This document shows, piece after piece, positions 18,098-26,657 of a DNA stretch of 64,000 bases. How positions within the stretch are numbered: position 1 is the stretch's first letter; each line of letters begins with the position of its first letter. A program made the position numbers and the translations under genes. Source of the stretch: Paenibacillus sp. E222 (GTDB lineage Bacteria > Bacillota > Bacilli > Paenibacillales > Paenibacillaceae); contig NZ_CP058552.1 of assembly GCF_013401555.1 (NCBI RefSeq), forward strand, positions 1,302,001 through 1,366,000, given 5' to 3'. The notes under the pieces are model-generated. The model saw only the letters and a list, made by a program, of their open reading frames with translations. It searched no databases and was not told the origin of the DNA.

Positions 18098-19231
18098 ATG
18101 AGTACAATCAAAGTTACCCCTGAACAACTACATCACGTATCGAATCAGGTGGATCAAGCCAGACAACAGTTGGAGAGTATACGAAATGATCTGACGAGAC
18201 AGATCATGTTCGTTCAGATGATGTGGATGGGCGCGACGCAGGAGCGATTTTACTATGAGTTCGAGCAGTCACGACCTATACTGGATAAAGCGCTGGAGAG
18301 TATGGTCAATACATCGAAGGAATTGAAGGATATCGCCACGCGTTTCCAAGATGCAGATGCTCAGAAGGGATGTCTGGGTGGTGCGTTTGGAGCAATCGGT
18401 GCCGCAGTTATGATGACCAAATCATCAGGTGATTCAAATTCGGGTGATAAGGGCTATCGGATGGCGCAAGTCAATATGTTTGGTAAGTGGGTATGGATGC
18501 CTGTCAACGAGAATGGTGATGCGGATCAGGCTGCCCTTCAGGCTTATGAGAAGGATCGGGGAGATCTAAATTTCAATCGTATGCAAGCTGTGAACGTTGA
18601 ACCGCCTGGGGAAGATATTTTTGCTTTACAGATCAAGGCGTTTGAGATGGGCATTCATCCTACGACAGGAGAGCCTGTATCAGATAAATATGCTCAGATG
18701 ATGGTGACCTCTCTGAAGTTTAGTCAGATATTCATGGCCATTCAGATGGTTCGTGGGAGTATGCCGGGCAGTAAAGGGCCTTATCGATTGCCATCTTCTA
18801 ATCCTGCTGTGGCGAAGATTAAGCAGAATATTGAGGCGAAGAATAGGAGTATAGAAAAAAATGCACTAGAGGCAACTCCAAAAGCCACAGAGCAGAGAGC
18901 TCAGTTGAGCCAAAATTTGATTGACCATGTTATTAATAGACATTCTGTTAATAGTACGAAGCAACAACTTCCATATCTCCAAAAGAAAATGTCCGATGAA
19001 CAAATCAATGAAATGCTAAGTAGAAAGTCTTTCTTTAATAAAGAGTGGTCTGATAATAAAATAACTGATGCGTCTACAGAGGCCGTTAATCAGTTGAAAC
19101 AACAGGGAATAAAGGATGGTTTGCATACTGTTACTGTATTTGATGAACAGATTAAAGTTTTCATTAGAAATGATAATGTTGATTCCGTTTATGGTACACA
19201 TATATATAAAATTAGTGATTTAATAGATTAG
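18098..19231 (+). CDS. WXG100 polymorphic toxin (type VII secreted)
   Basis: 377 residues. Residues 1-90 form a WXG100 helical hairpin, with the signature turn as WMG (W43-G45), the targeting module of type VII (Ess/Yuk) effectors. A Gly/Ala-rich linker and a middle domain (about 125-250; MGIHPTTGEPVSDKYAQMMV) resemble pre-toxin regions. The C-terminal 110 residues form a distinct module (LIDHVINRHSVNS, KSFFNKEWSDNKI, HTVTVFDEQIKVFIRN) that looks like a small nuclease of the BECR (barnase-EndoU-ColE5-RelE) kind; this is inference from pattern only. Base composition shifts to AT-rich at this module, typical of exchangeable toxin tips. The next gene, 12 bases on, is the expected immunity gene. 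Confidence 0.8.
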   Translation: MSTIKVTPEQLHHVSNQVDQARQQLESIRNDLTRQIMFVQMMWMGATQERFYYEFEQSRPILDKALESMVNTSKELKDIATRFQDADAQKGCLGGAFGAIGAAVMMTKSSGDSNSGDKGYRMAQVNMFGKWVWMPVNENGDADQAALQAYEKDRGDLNFNRMQAVNVEPPGEDIFALQIKAFEMGIHPTTGEPVSDKYAQMMVTSLKFSQIFMAIQMVRGSMPGSKGPYRLPSSNPAVAKIKQNIEAKNRSIEKNALEATPKATEQRAQLSQNLIDHVINRHSVNSTKQQLPYLQKKMSDEQINEMLSRKSFFNKEWSDNKITDASTEAVNQLKQQGIKDGLHTVTVFDEQIKVFIRNDNVDSVYGTHIYKISDLID

Positions 19232-19243
19232 GGGTGTTCAAAT

Positions 19244-19789
19244 ATGTTCACTATTTCATTTAAAGCAATTGATAACTTTGATGAAATTAAACAAATGTCT
19301 GCAAAGCAGTTTGATCTAACGAAACAAGATATCGAGGGAATTATTGAATTGGACTTTAACGGAAGTAAGTACGGTATGTTCTTTGACGATTGTCCATTTG
19401 GTAATGAAAGACTTATTAGATGGTTTGTGGACTTACTGACTATAGTCCAGAAGATTAGAATACATCAATATGTTGCTTATCGAATTCCTGATAGCGCTAA
19501 TTTGTGGCTGGAGTTTAAACGGCAGGGAGTGGAACTACAAGTTAGTTTAGTAGAAGATATTGATCGGGAAGTTATTCTGGACTTATTTATTACTGAACCA
19601 AATGAGGAATTTAGATACTCAAATTGGAATGGTGTTAATGTAAGTTCGGCTTCCTTTACAGAAGAAATTATGAAAAATGCACATCAGTTTCTGGATTTTG
19701 TTACTGAATTGAATCCTGACATACTGAAGAGTAAAAATATTCAAATACTTCAGGAAAAGTTAACCTATGTAAAGCGATTGACCACATAG
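19244..19789 (+). CDS. Candidate immunity protein for the WXG100 toxin
   Basis: 181 residues, soluble and acidic, starting 12 bases after the toxin gene and matching its AT-rich 3' end. I do not recognise the family. Position, size and acidity are those of a cognate immunity protein that binds and blocks the toxin tip. Notable stretches: FFDDCPFGNERLIRWFVDLL and DIDREVILDLFITEPNEEFR. The assignment rests on context. Confidence 0.6.
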   Translation: MFTISFKAIDNFDEIKQMSAKQFDLTKQDIEGIIELDFNGSKYGMFFDDCPFGNERLIRWFVDLLTIVQKIRIHQYVAYRIPDSANLWLEFKRQGVELQVSLVEDIDREVILDLFITEPNEEFRYSNWNGVNVSSASFTEEIMKNAHQFLDFVTELNPDILKSKNIQILQEKLTYVKRLTT

Positions 19790-19838
19790 AGAACCTACTT
19801 TGCTGAAAAATTTTGAAGCCGAGCATGCTCCATTCCAC

Positions 19839-20301
19839 GCGACTATAGAAGATAAATAGTTTTGAAGCACTGTCTACATAGTTTACGGATGAAGGAGCTG
19901 TGAAAAGTAATGTACGAATATCATGGATGGACAACCATTAGAGAGAGTGCCTCGTTTGAAGAAGATGAGTATCAATATGGTTTAGTTATCCAACATCTGC
20001 GGGAATATGTATATGAGCTAAATTGGCCTACAGGTGTTTTGGACTTGAGAGCAGTTAATGGTGACTTTTAACTATGGATAGCGGGCCTGGGTAATCACAA
20101 ACCTGTGTCAAAGTATGATCCCACCGAAGTGCTGAAAAAGGTAGGTGAAATAGCTCCGAGCTCCTATGGAATTCTTTATGTAAGAGATAGTGATGATACG
20201 GAATACTTCAATCAGTTTAAGGTCTACACTTTAATCCGAGGTAAAGTAATAGAGAATGATGATCCGTTTCTCTCCCCATTAATACCTAACATAGAGGATG
20301 A
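19839..20301 (+). repeat. 463-bp direct repeat, copy 1
   Basis: This stretch is nearly identical, without gaps, to 22833-23295. It carries about 70 bases of upstream sequence and most of an Imm7-type gene. Differences are scattered substitutions, one of which (CAA to TAA) breaks the reading frame here. Confidence 0.9.
19910..20104 (+). pseudogene. Imm7-like immunity gene, 5' part cut off by a nonsense codon
   Basis: The ATG at 19910 starts MYEYHGWTTIRESASFEEDE, as in the intact copy at 22904. The TAA at 20069-20071 replaces the CAA (Gln) of the intact copy, after 53 codons. The frame then continues without further damage into the pentapeptide-repeat gene. The break is a single substitution, so the full fusion was recently intact or this is a sequencing error. 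Confidence 0.8.
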
Positions 20302-20905
20302 AATGCACATGGAACAAAATTTAGATCATAAATTTGAGCTTCACAAAAAGTGGGTAGAGACTAGTGGTCAAGAAGGTGAGAAGCTACGATTACAGGAAGT
20401 TGATTTTCAACATTATGAGTTAATTGGTGTGTGTTTGGAACAATCGTATATGACTAGCTGTAATTTTGATAATCTTAGTCTGAACAACATGGATTTCCAT
20501 GCCTCAATTTTGAGTTCGTCAACTTATAACGACGCAGAGTTAGTGAATTGTGATTTTTATAAGTCGGACTTGTCTTATACTGAATTTTCTAATGCAACTT
20601 TGAATGGTGTAAGATTTGCTAGAGATGATTTTTGGGAGGCTGGTTTTAAAAGGGCTACAATTATAGATTGTAATTTGTCGGCAAGTAGCTTCTCTCTAAC
20701 TGACTTTAGTAACGCTTCATTAATAAATATAGATATAAGCGAGTCGAGGTTTGAAGGAGTTTCATTCTATGGAGCAACTTTGAAAAATATTAAAGGAATA
20801 ACTGAAGTGAATTTCCATAGCATTAATGTCGGCACTCCTGACAACCCAACAGTACTTCTAGGTCAAGATGCAGCAAAATGGTTAGAAGCTACCGTGGGAG
20901 AATGA
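20105..20905 (+). CDS. Imm7 C-terminal half fused to a pentapeptide-repeat protein
   Basis: The first 65 residues match the second half of Imm7-like 22904-23308 (SKYDPTEVLKKVGEIAPSSY and following). Homology ends at base 20301; from ATG 20303 (MHMEQNLDHKFELHK) a new sequence runs to the end. It has right-handed beta-helix pentapeptide repeats, pattern A(D/N)LXX (CNFDNLSLNNMDFHAS, ADLSYTEFSNATLNG-like units) at about residues 115-235. The GTG at 20105 has no ribosome site, so translation may instead start at ATG 20303, behind GAGGATGA. Pentapeptide proteins can act as immunity proteins or DNA mimics. In this context an immunity role is likely but not shown. Confidence 0.65.
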   Translation: MSKYDPTEVLKKVGEIAPSSYGILYVRDSDDTEYFNQFKVYTLIRGKVIENDDPFLSPLIPNIEDEMHMEQNLDHKFELHKKWVETSGQEGEKLRLQEVDFQHYELIGVCLEQSYMTSCNFDNLSLNNMDFHASILSSSTYNDAELVNCDFYKSDLSYTEFSNATLNGVRFARDDFWEAGFKRATIIDCNLSASSFSLTDFSNASLINIDISESRFEGVSFYGATLKNIKGITEVNFHSINVGTPDNPTVLLGQDAAKWLEATVGE

Positions 20906-20958
20906 ATTTTAAATTATATCTTAAAGACAAGTACTGAATTTAAATTAACGGAGTAGGC

Positions 20959-21369
20959 ATGTTGATAACATATATGGACTTACATTCTTTTAAGGAATAC
21001 TTATTAAAAACTGTAGATGAATTATCCACCTATCATAACGAATTGCTAGGTGAAAACAGTAAATTCATAATCACTCCGATTGAGGAGTTGGGTAAATCTA
21101 TAAATTCTACGGACGAATATCTTTACCGGGGAATGTTAAATTCGAATAATTTAGATGGACGCGAGTTCGATATTGATTCTGTTATTAAGATGTTAGGTTG
21201 TAGAGTACCCTTGTGCCCCCTTTGGATAAAAGTTTTGCTTAAAGAAGTCAGGACTGAAGCACCTGTAATTGAACTGCAGACGAGTCTAAGATTTCGTAAA
21301 CCAAGTTTGTTACAAAACCAAGAAACGGGGCATCCTCCGTTCACAGCAGTTCTACAGTCCTTAAATTAA
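20959..21369 (+). CDS. Small hypothetical protein, 136 aa (immunity-like context)
   Basis: Soluble protein with an ATG start and a weak ribosome site (CGGAGTAGGC). The C-terminal half has the distinctive stretch CPLWIKVLLKEV followed by ELQTSLRFRKPSLLQNQETG, a pattern I have seen in small Bacillales hypothetical proteins near toxins; I cannot name the family. It stands 53 bases after the pentapeptide gene in the same direction, in a series of similar-sized AT-rich genes. Confidence 0.6.
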   Translation: MLITYMDLHSFKEYLLKTVDELSTYHNELLGENSKFIITPIEELGKSINSTDEYLYRGMLNSNNLDGREFDIDSVIKMLGCRVPLCPLWIKVLLKEVRTEAPVIELQTSLRFRKPSLLQNQETGHPPFTAVLQSLN

Positions 21370-21461
21370 AGCCCTTGTGATTTACTGGATGGAAACTTTA
21401 CTGGACATATAGGGTTGCCTATTATTTAGCCATTGGCATTTAAGCGTTGGAGAGTTGAGCT

Positions 21462-21866
21462 ATGATAGAAGCAAAAGTCAACGATACTTACTATGATGGA
21501 TACGAAGGATATCCTATAATCCTAATGTTATTTGAAAACTCTACAGAGAAAAATATCCTAAAAATGTGGAATGGATATTTTGAGACATTATTGGATCTTA
21601 TGTGTCAGTATGAGTCTACCGACAATGGTATTCTACAAGAATACTATGCTCATGAAAGTTGGTATGAGGAAAGTCCATGGGAAATACAGGACCTTGATTC
21701 AGCTATTCATTTATTTAAATCCTTCAATGTGAGTAAAGTAACTGATGAGCAAATAGAGAATGTTAAGAATATTGTTCCTACTCTCCCAGAAGTAGCACAT
21801 CAGATATCAACGTTTTTAGAATTAGCCAAAACGAACGGTTGCAGCGTGTATATTGAATACGACTGA
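21462..21866 (+). CDS. Small hypothetical protein, 134 aa (immunity-like context)
   Basis: Acidic, soluble protein (DTYYDGYEGYPIILMLFENS, YAHESWYEESPWEIQDLDSA) with many Trp/Tyr residues, a profile common among immunity proteins. GGAGAG precedes the ATG. It is followed by a hairpin terminator. No family recognised. Confidence 0.6.
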   Translation: MIEAKVNDTYYDGYEGYPIILMLFENSTEKNILKMWNGYFETLLDLMCQYESTDNGILQEYYAHESWYEESPWEIQDLDSAIHLFKSFNVSKVTDEQIENVKNIVPTLPEVAHQISTFLELAKTNGCSVYIEYD

Positions 21867-21894
21867 TTGAGATCAAGGAACATAATTTCAAACG

Positions 21895-21925
21895 ATAACG
21901 CAGTTGCTAGGGCTGCGTTATTTAG
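21895..21925 (+). terminator. Rho-independent terminator within the immunity array
   Basis: ATAACGCAG (21895-21903) pairs with CTGCGTTAT (21913-21921), loop of 9, then a short T-rich stretch TTAGTCTTT. It ends the transcript of the preceding gene, so the following genes have their own promoter. Confidence 0.7.
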
Positions 21926-21984
21926 TCTTTACCTTTGAATTAACTCTAAATAGGTTTAATAGTCAATCAAGAGGAGAGCAACGC

Positions 21985-22464
21985 ATGGGGCATCTACTAA
22001 CCAAAGCTATTGAACGTTTGTCGTTTATTTCATTTGAGGATACCGAAAATAGTTCACTAGAATCTTCTCATGTTCTGATTAAAGAATATCTGAGACGCGT
22101 TAATCAATTACTAAATGAGATGGATGCTTCAATAGATCAATATCCCCTATTTAGTTTTGCTAAAATTCTTGGAAAAGCTATAGATGAAAAAGTATATCGA
22201 GTTTGTTCAAAACTGGACACGCTAGGAAATCCTTATGTGAAGGTGGTTTGCTACGGTTATTTAGAAGTCTCCGAATTAGCAGATCAAGGAGTTGATGAAG
22301 CAATTCAATACATCGACCTCTACGAACCGATGATAAAACTCTTCGAACGAGGCGGGAGTTTCATCATAAGACAAGGCGAAATGGTTGTAGGTAGTTCAAC
22401 TTATCCTCTTAAGTATTGGAGACATTTAAATATTTCAGTACAAGATATTGGCGACATCGAATAG
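21985..22464 (+). CDS. Small hypothetical protein, 159 aa (immunity-like context)
   Basis: I choose ATG 21985 (MGHLLTKAIERL), preceded by AAGAGGAG; the open frame extends upstream only through the terminator hairpin. A helical protein with a conserved-looking segment CSKLDTLGNPYVKVVCYGYL. It has no signal peptide or transmembrane helix. Family unknown; placed in the array by size, direction and composition. Confidence 0.6.
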   Translation: MGHLLTKAIERLSFISFEDTENSSLESSHVLIKEYLRRVNQLLNEMDASIDQYPLFSFAKILGKAIDEKVYRVCSKLDTLGNPYVKVVCYGYLEVSELADQGVDEAIQYIDLYEPMIKLFERGGSFIIRQGEMVVGSSTYPLKYWRHLNISVQDIGDIE

Positions 22465-22494
22465 GGTCATGTTGATCAAACTGGGGGGATACTA

Positions 22495-22824
22495 ATGTCC
22501 GTAGGTCTATACAGATATAACGGGGATATAGAAGATCGGAATTGTGAGCTTACACTCAGTGAGAATATTGCTACTCAGGAATTTTACGATGAGTACTGGG
22601 AGGCAGCAATACATGAATTAGGAATAGCTCTAATTCGGGATGGATCTAAAATATATTTTCACCAATTAGAAGCTGCTTTAGTTGAGTTAAAACGATTAAG
22701 GGGGTGGGCAAAGGAACATTTAAACGGGAGTGAGTTAGATTATATGACGGGTAGAATTGAGAATGTACAAGATATTTTACCTCGCGCATTTATTAGTGAA
22801 GGTACAATCCTGTATATATTCTGA
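22495..22824 (+). CDS. Small hypothetical protein, 109 aa (immunity-like context)
   Basis: ATG behind GGGGGGAT, 30 bases after the preceding gene. Acidic helical protein (YDEYWEAAIHELGIALIRDG, LDYMTGRIENVQDILPRAF). Family not recognised. It ends just before the second copy of the 463-bp repeat. Confidence 0.6.
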   Translation: MSVGLYRYNGDIEDRNCELTLSENIATQEFYDEYWEAAIHELGIALIRDGSKIYFHQLEAALVELKRLRGWAKEHLNGSELDYMTGRIENVQDILPRAFISEGTILYIF

Positions 22825-22832
22825 GGTTGGTA

Positions 22833-23295
22833 GCGACTATAGAAGATAAATAGTTTTGAAGCACTGTCTACATAGTTTACGGATAAAGGAGCTGTGGAAG
22901 GTAATGTACGAATATCATGGCTGGGCAACCATTAGAGAATGTGCGTCGTTTGAAGAAGATGAGTATCAATATGGTTTAGTTATTCAACGTCTGCGGGAAT
23001 ATGTAGAAGAGCTAAATTGGCCTACAGGTGTTTTGGACGTGAGAGCAGTTAATGGTGACTTTCAACTATGGATAGCGGGCCTAGATAATCACAAACCTGT
23101 ATCAAAATATGATCCCGCCGAAGTGTTGAAAAAGGTAGGTGAAATAGCTCCGGGTTCCTATGGAATTCTTTATGTAAGAGATAGTGATGATACGGAATCC
23201 TTCAATCAGTTTAAGGTTTACACTTTAATTCGAGGTAAAGTAATGGAGAATGATGATCCGTTTCTCTCCCCATTCATACCTACACTAGAGGATGA
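22833..23295 (+). repeat. 463-bp direct repeat, copy 2
   Basis: Matches 19839-20301 over its full length without gaps. This copy keeps the complete Imm7-like reading frame. After the repeat end the frame closes within 4 codons (DYEG, stop), whereas copy 1 continues into the pentapeptide gene. Confidence 0.9.
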
Positions 23296-23308
23296 TTACG
23301 AAGGATAA
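22904..23308 (+). CDS. Imm7-family immunity protein
   Basis: 134 residues from ATG 22904, behind GGAAGGT. MYEYHGWATIRECASFEEDE at the N-terminus, then ELNWPTG and NGDFQLWIAGLDNH, fits my recollection of the Imm7 immunity family found in polymorphic toxin loci. No toxin gene is adjacent, so this is an orphan immunity gene, protecting against a toxin of kin or competitors. The broken paralogue lies 3 kb upstream. Confidence 0.75.
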   Translation: MYEYHGWATIRECASFEEDEYQYGLVIQRLREYVEELNWPTGVLDVRAVNGDFQLWIAGLDNHKPVSKYDPAEVLKKVGEIAPGSYGILYVRDSDDTESFNQFKVYTLIRGKVMENDDPFLSPFIPTLEDDYEG

Positions 23309-23369
23309 TTTCATATCGAACTTCTCAGCATGTAGTCATTTTAATAAAGTCTATTAGAACACTCTTATC

Positions 23370-23789
23370 TTATTCTATGGCATCATAAAGTTCCGACATT
23401 CGGTCAGCCAATTCCAATTGTGGCTGCATTCGCTGATGATTCATATCGGTAGGTGTCATGTACAGCAATTCTTTTCCCTGCTCAAACATCGTGACATGGT
23501 ACAAAACCCCTGTTGCATCTTCTTGGTCCGGATCGAGTACGATTTCTAAATCGCGTACCTTTTCAATCCATTCCTGAATTAGTACCTGATCTGTGTTTGT
23601 TTTTTTAGTACCATCACCACCACTCATCATTTCAATAGAATCAACCTGTGTAATATCGCCAGGATAGAAGGTGTGTAATTCCTTCGGTACTTTACTTACT
23701 CTGACTTGATTGTGCTCAATACGGCAGCTGCTAAGAATCAGGATCATAACAGTAGCAATCATTAAGACGATAAGTGAATATCTTCTCAT
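23370..23789 (-). CDS. Putative lipoprotein, 139 aa
   Basis: ATG start with a ribosome site GAGGGGGAG. Lipoprotein signal ending LILILSSC (lipobox LSSC, about residue 22). The mature part is small and charged, with a DPDQEDATGVLYHVTMFEQG stretch that resembles small Bacillales lipoproteins of unknown role. No catalytic motif is visible. Confidence 0.75.
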   Translation of the reverse strand: MRRYSLIVLMIATVMILILSSCRIEHNQVRVSKVPKELHTFYPGDITQVDSIEMMSGGDGTKKTNTDQVLIQEWIEKVRDLEIVLDPDQEDATGVLYHVTMFEQGKELLYMTPTDMNHQRMQPQLELADRMSELYDAIE

Positions 23790-24020
23790 CGTACTCCCCC
23801 TCTTTAGTCCTCAAACGAAAATTGTATTTGAAATGTTCCGCATAAAATCTATTTTGTTTAATCCTTAAAGTACATCGAGGTTACTGGTCACATATGCTGG
23901 AAGACTACGAAACAGGGCTATAACTCTTCGAGGAATCTTGCATGGTTCTACCTGTAAACAATCCCGGATATTAAAGGAAATGCCCGCTAATAAAGCCCTC
24001 ATATGTAACAAAAAACATGA

Positions 24021-24055
24021 AGAATCCGCTCTCATCCGAGAGTCGGATTTTTTCT
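24021..24055 (+). terminator. Hairpin with T tract upstream of the metal-type ABC operon
   Basis: GAATCCG-CTCTC pairs with GAGAG-T-CGGATT around ATCC, followed by TTTTTTCTCG. No gene lies just upstream on the + strand within 700 bases, so it may insulate the operon from readthrough of the immunity array. Nothing else is seen from 23790 to 24020. Confidence 0.65.
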
Positions 24056-24084
24056 CGTTCCAACACCAACATAACTCTTGCTAA

Positions 24085-24100
24085 AACGTAATCGTTACGA
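24085..24100. promoter_or_regulatory. Zur-like box 1
   Basis: CGTAATCGTTACG (24087-24099) is a perfect 5-3-5 inverted repeat that matches the B. subtilis Zur core CGTAATnATTACG except at the central bases. It lies 60 bp before the start codon of the transporter operon. Confidence 0.65.
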
Positions 24101-24122
24101 TATGATAATACTCATTGTTTAG

Positions 24123-24140
24123 ATCATAATGATTACGATT
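24123..24140. promoter_or_regulatory. Zur-like box 2
   Basis: CATAATGATTACG (24125-24137) agrees with the Zur core at 12 of 13 positions and is flanked by AT on both sides as in known boxes. Two boxes 38 bp apart bracket the likely promoter. Confidence 0.6.
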
Positions 24141-24159
24141 AAGAGAGAGGGGCATTACC

Positions 24160-25710
24160 TTGAATAAAAAGACGCCACTGTTAGCGCTGGTCTCCTTGGC
24201 CTTGAGCGCTGGACTGTTGAGCGCCTGCGGATCATCTGAATCCAGTCCCGCTGCGCAGCCATCTACCGATAATAAAAATGTTCACTTCCTATATAACTTT
24301 TCCACCAGTTCGCTAGATCCACATGTGGATTCTAGTTATGTGCCGCTGCGCGCGGGCATTACGGAGACGTTGGTTCGTCTCGACGAGGAGAATCTGACGG
24401 TTGCTCCATGGCTTGCTGAGAGTTGGGAGAGCGAAGACGGGCAGCACTGGACGATCGACCTGCGAGATGATGTGACCTTCCAGAACGGCAAGCCAATGAC
24501 GGGTGAATCCGTTAAAGCATCCCTTGAGCGGGCACTGGAAGAGAATGTAGCGATCCAGAACGCGCTGAAGATCGATACAATTGATGCCGAGGGCGACAAG
24601 CTGGAGATTACCACAACTCAGCCGTTCCCGGAGTTCGCTTCCGAACTGGTGAACCCCAACACGGCGATTATTGACGTGAGTGAGCCGGACATTGTGAACA
24701 AGCCTATTGGTACGGGCCCGTTCAAGCTGATTTCTTTTACCCCAGGCAGCAAGCTGGAATTGGATCGATATGATGAATACTGGGACGGGGCATCGCCACT
24801 GGATTCCATCACGTTCTCATTCAATGAAGATGCCAATGCACGCACACTTGCACTCAAATCTGGACAGGTAGATATCGTATACCGTCCAGAAGTCGAGAGC
24901 CTCGAATCGCTCAAAGCGATGGACGGCATGACGGTTGAGTCTACATCGACGTTCCGTGTGCATCAGCTAACCATGAACATGCAGCGGGAGAGTATGAAGG
25001 ACCTCAATGTCCGCCGTGCGCTGGACGCGCTGATTGATCGTCAGGGCATCGTCGACACGATCCTGCTCGGCTACGGTGAAGCAGCCATCGGCCCGTTCCT
25101 GCCATCGTTGCCATTCGCGCCAACCTATACGGATACAGCAACGGAATCCGGAGCTGATGTCGCTGTAAAATATCTTGGCGAAGCGGGATATACACTGCAA
25201 AACGGCGTGATGACCAAGGAAGGTAAACCGTTGCAGCTAACCCTACTGACGTATTCGTCTCGTGCCGATCTGCCACTGATCGCTCAAGTGTTCCAATCGG
25301 ATGCGAAGAAAATTGGTATCGACGTCCAGATTCGCCAGATTGACACACCGGAAGATTATATGGCGTCTAATCGCGACTGGGATATTGCAACGTACAGTAA
25401 CTTGACGGCCCCGCGTGGCGATGCTGGATATTACCTGAATGCGACGTACCATCCGAAGGGTGCCCTTAACTTCAGTGGATCGGAAGATCCGGAACTGACC
25501 AAGATCATCGAGGAACTGAATCTCACAGTTGCACCGGAGAAGCGCGCAGAGCTTGCCGAGAAGGCAGCCAACTACGTGCATGACAACGTACTGAATTCAT
25601 TCGTGCTGCATCCAGGTACGATCGTGGCCTACAACGGCAAGAAGATCAAGAACTGGGTTACCACCCGCAGTGAGTATTACATGATTACCAATAAGCTGGA
25701 TGTGATGTAA
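24160..25710 (+). CDS. Solute-binding lipoprotein of a peptide/nickel/opine-type ABC transporter (CntA/NikA-like)
   Basis: A TTG start lies behind GAGAGGGG. A lipoprotein signal (LSAGLLSAC) is followed by an SBP_bac_5 domain (LDPHVDSSYVPLRAGITETL, VTFQNGKPMTGESVKASLER). This family (DppA/OppA/NikA/CntA) binds peptides, heme, nickel chelates or opine metallophores. The ligand cannot be read by eye, but control by Zur-like boxes favours zinc or a metallophore-metal complex, as in the staphylopine Cnt system. First gene of a five-gene operon; its stop overlaps the next start by one base. Confidence 0.88.
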   Translation: MNKKTPLLALVSLALSAGLLSACGSSESSPAAQPSTDNKNVHFLYNFSTSSLDPHVDSSYVPLRAGITETLVRLDEENLTVAPWLAESWESEDGQHWTIDLRDDVTFQNGKPMTGESVKASLERALEENVAIQNALKIDTIDAEGDKLEITTTQPFPEFASELVNPNTAIIDVSEPDIVNKPIGTGPFKLISFTPGSKLELDRYDEYWDGASPLDSITFSFNEDANARTLALKSGQVDIVYRPEVESLESLKAMDGMTVESTSTFRVHQLTMNMQRESMKDLNVRRALDALIDRQGIVDTILLGYGEAAIGPFLPSLPFAPTYTDTATESGADVAVKYLGEAGYTLQNGVMTKEGKPLQLTLLTYSSRADLPLIAQVFQSDAKKIGIDVQIRQIDTPEDYMASNRDWDIATYSNLTAPRGDAGYYLNATYHPKGALNFSGSEDPELTKIIEELNLTVAPEKRAELAEKAANYVHDNVLNSFVLHPGTIVAYNGKKIKNWVTTRSEYYMITNKLDVM

Positions 25711-26657
25711 TGTTTCGCATTTTGCTTCGGAAGTTCCTTGAGGTATTTATTTTTCTGCTGTTCATTATGTTTGTAAGTTTCCTATTCATTCGTCTGGCTC
25801 CCGGTGACCCGGTGTTGACGATTCTGAACGTAGACGAACTGTCCGTTAGTCAGGAGCAGGTCGAAGCTGTACGCGAGGAGATGGGCTTCAACGATTCGCT
25901 TCCTGTCCAGTTCGGCAGCTGGTTGCTCGATTTTGTTCGGCTCGACTTTGGCGTATCGTATTCGACAGGTCAGCCCGTCATGCAGACCCTGATGCGTGCG
26001 CTGCCAGCTACGGCTGAACTGACGATTGGCGCGCTGCTGGTCATGCTCGTGATAGCGATCCCGCTCGGCTCGCTATCAGCGCTCCATCGCGGAAGTTGGA
26101 TTGACCGGGGCAGCCGGATGCTCTCCATTGTGGGTGCGGCGGTGCCGAGCTTCTGGCTGGGGTTGATCCTGATCGACATGTTCGGCGTACGCTTCGGTAA
26201 TCTGCCGACCATGGGCCGCGATGGATTCATCTCGCTTATTCTGCCATCTCTGACGCTGGGACTTGCCATCTCCAGCGTCTATGTGCGTCTTTTGCGCTCC
26301 AGCCTGCTAGATTCTCTAAGTCAGGAGTTTGTTCGGTCCGCCCGCGCAAGAGGGTTATCCGAAGGTCGGATCTTCATGCTACACGCGTTTCGCCACAGTC
26401 TGCCGCCTGTCATTACGGTATTCGGTGTCAGTCTTGGCAGCCTGATTGGCGGAGTTGTCGTGATTGAAGTGTTGTTCGCTTATCCGGGCATCGGCAAGCT
26501 CGTCGTGGACGCCATCCGCCAGCGTGATTATCCACTGATTCAGGGTTACATTCTCATCATGGCTATCGTGGTATTCCTCGTGAATACGGCGGTAGATCTG
26601 TCGTACCGTTATTTGAATCCCGAAATGAAACTGAAGGAAAAGGAGGCCCACCGATGA
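25710..26657 (+). CDS. ABC transporter permease 1 (DppB/NikB/CntB type)
   Basis: 315 residues, six membrane helices, with the N-terminal helix and the extracytoplasmic domain typical of DppB (FIRLAPGDPV, about residues 28-37). The EAA loop appears as VRSARARGLSEGRIFMLHAF. Partner of the next permease in forming the membrane channel. The start ATG overlaps the SBP stop (TAATG). Confidence 0.92.
   Translation: MFRILLRKFLEVFIFLLFIMFVSFLFIRLAPGDPVLTILNVDELSVSQEQVEAVREEMGFNDSLPVQFGSWLLDFVRLDFGVSYSTGQPVMQTLMRALPATAELTIGALLVMLVIAIPLGSLSALHRGSWIDRGSRMLSIVGAAVPSFWLGLILIDMFGVRFGNLPTMGRDGFISLILPSLTLGLAISSVYVRLLRSSLLDSLSQEFVRSARARGLSEGRIFMLHAFRHSLPPVITVFGVSLGSLIGGVVVIEVLFAYPGIGKLVVDAIRQRDYPLIQGYILIMAIVVFLVNTAVDLSYRYLNPEMKLKEKEAHR

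Noticed and set aside
25243..25581. Lower-strand frame inside the solute-binding protein gene
   Set aside because: Antisense shadow; no ribosome site and no domain.
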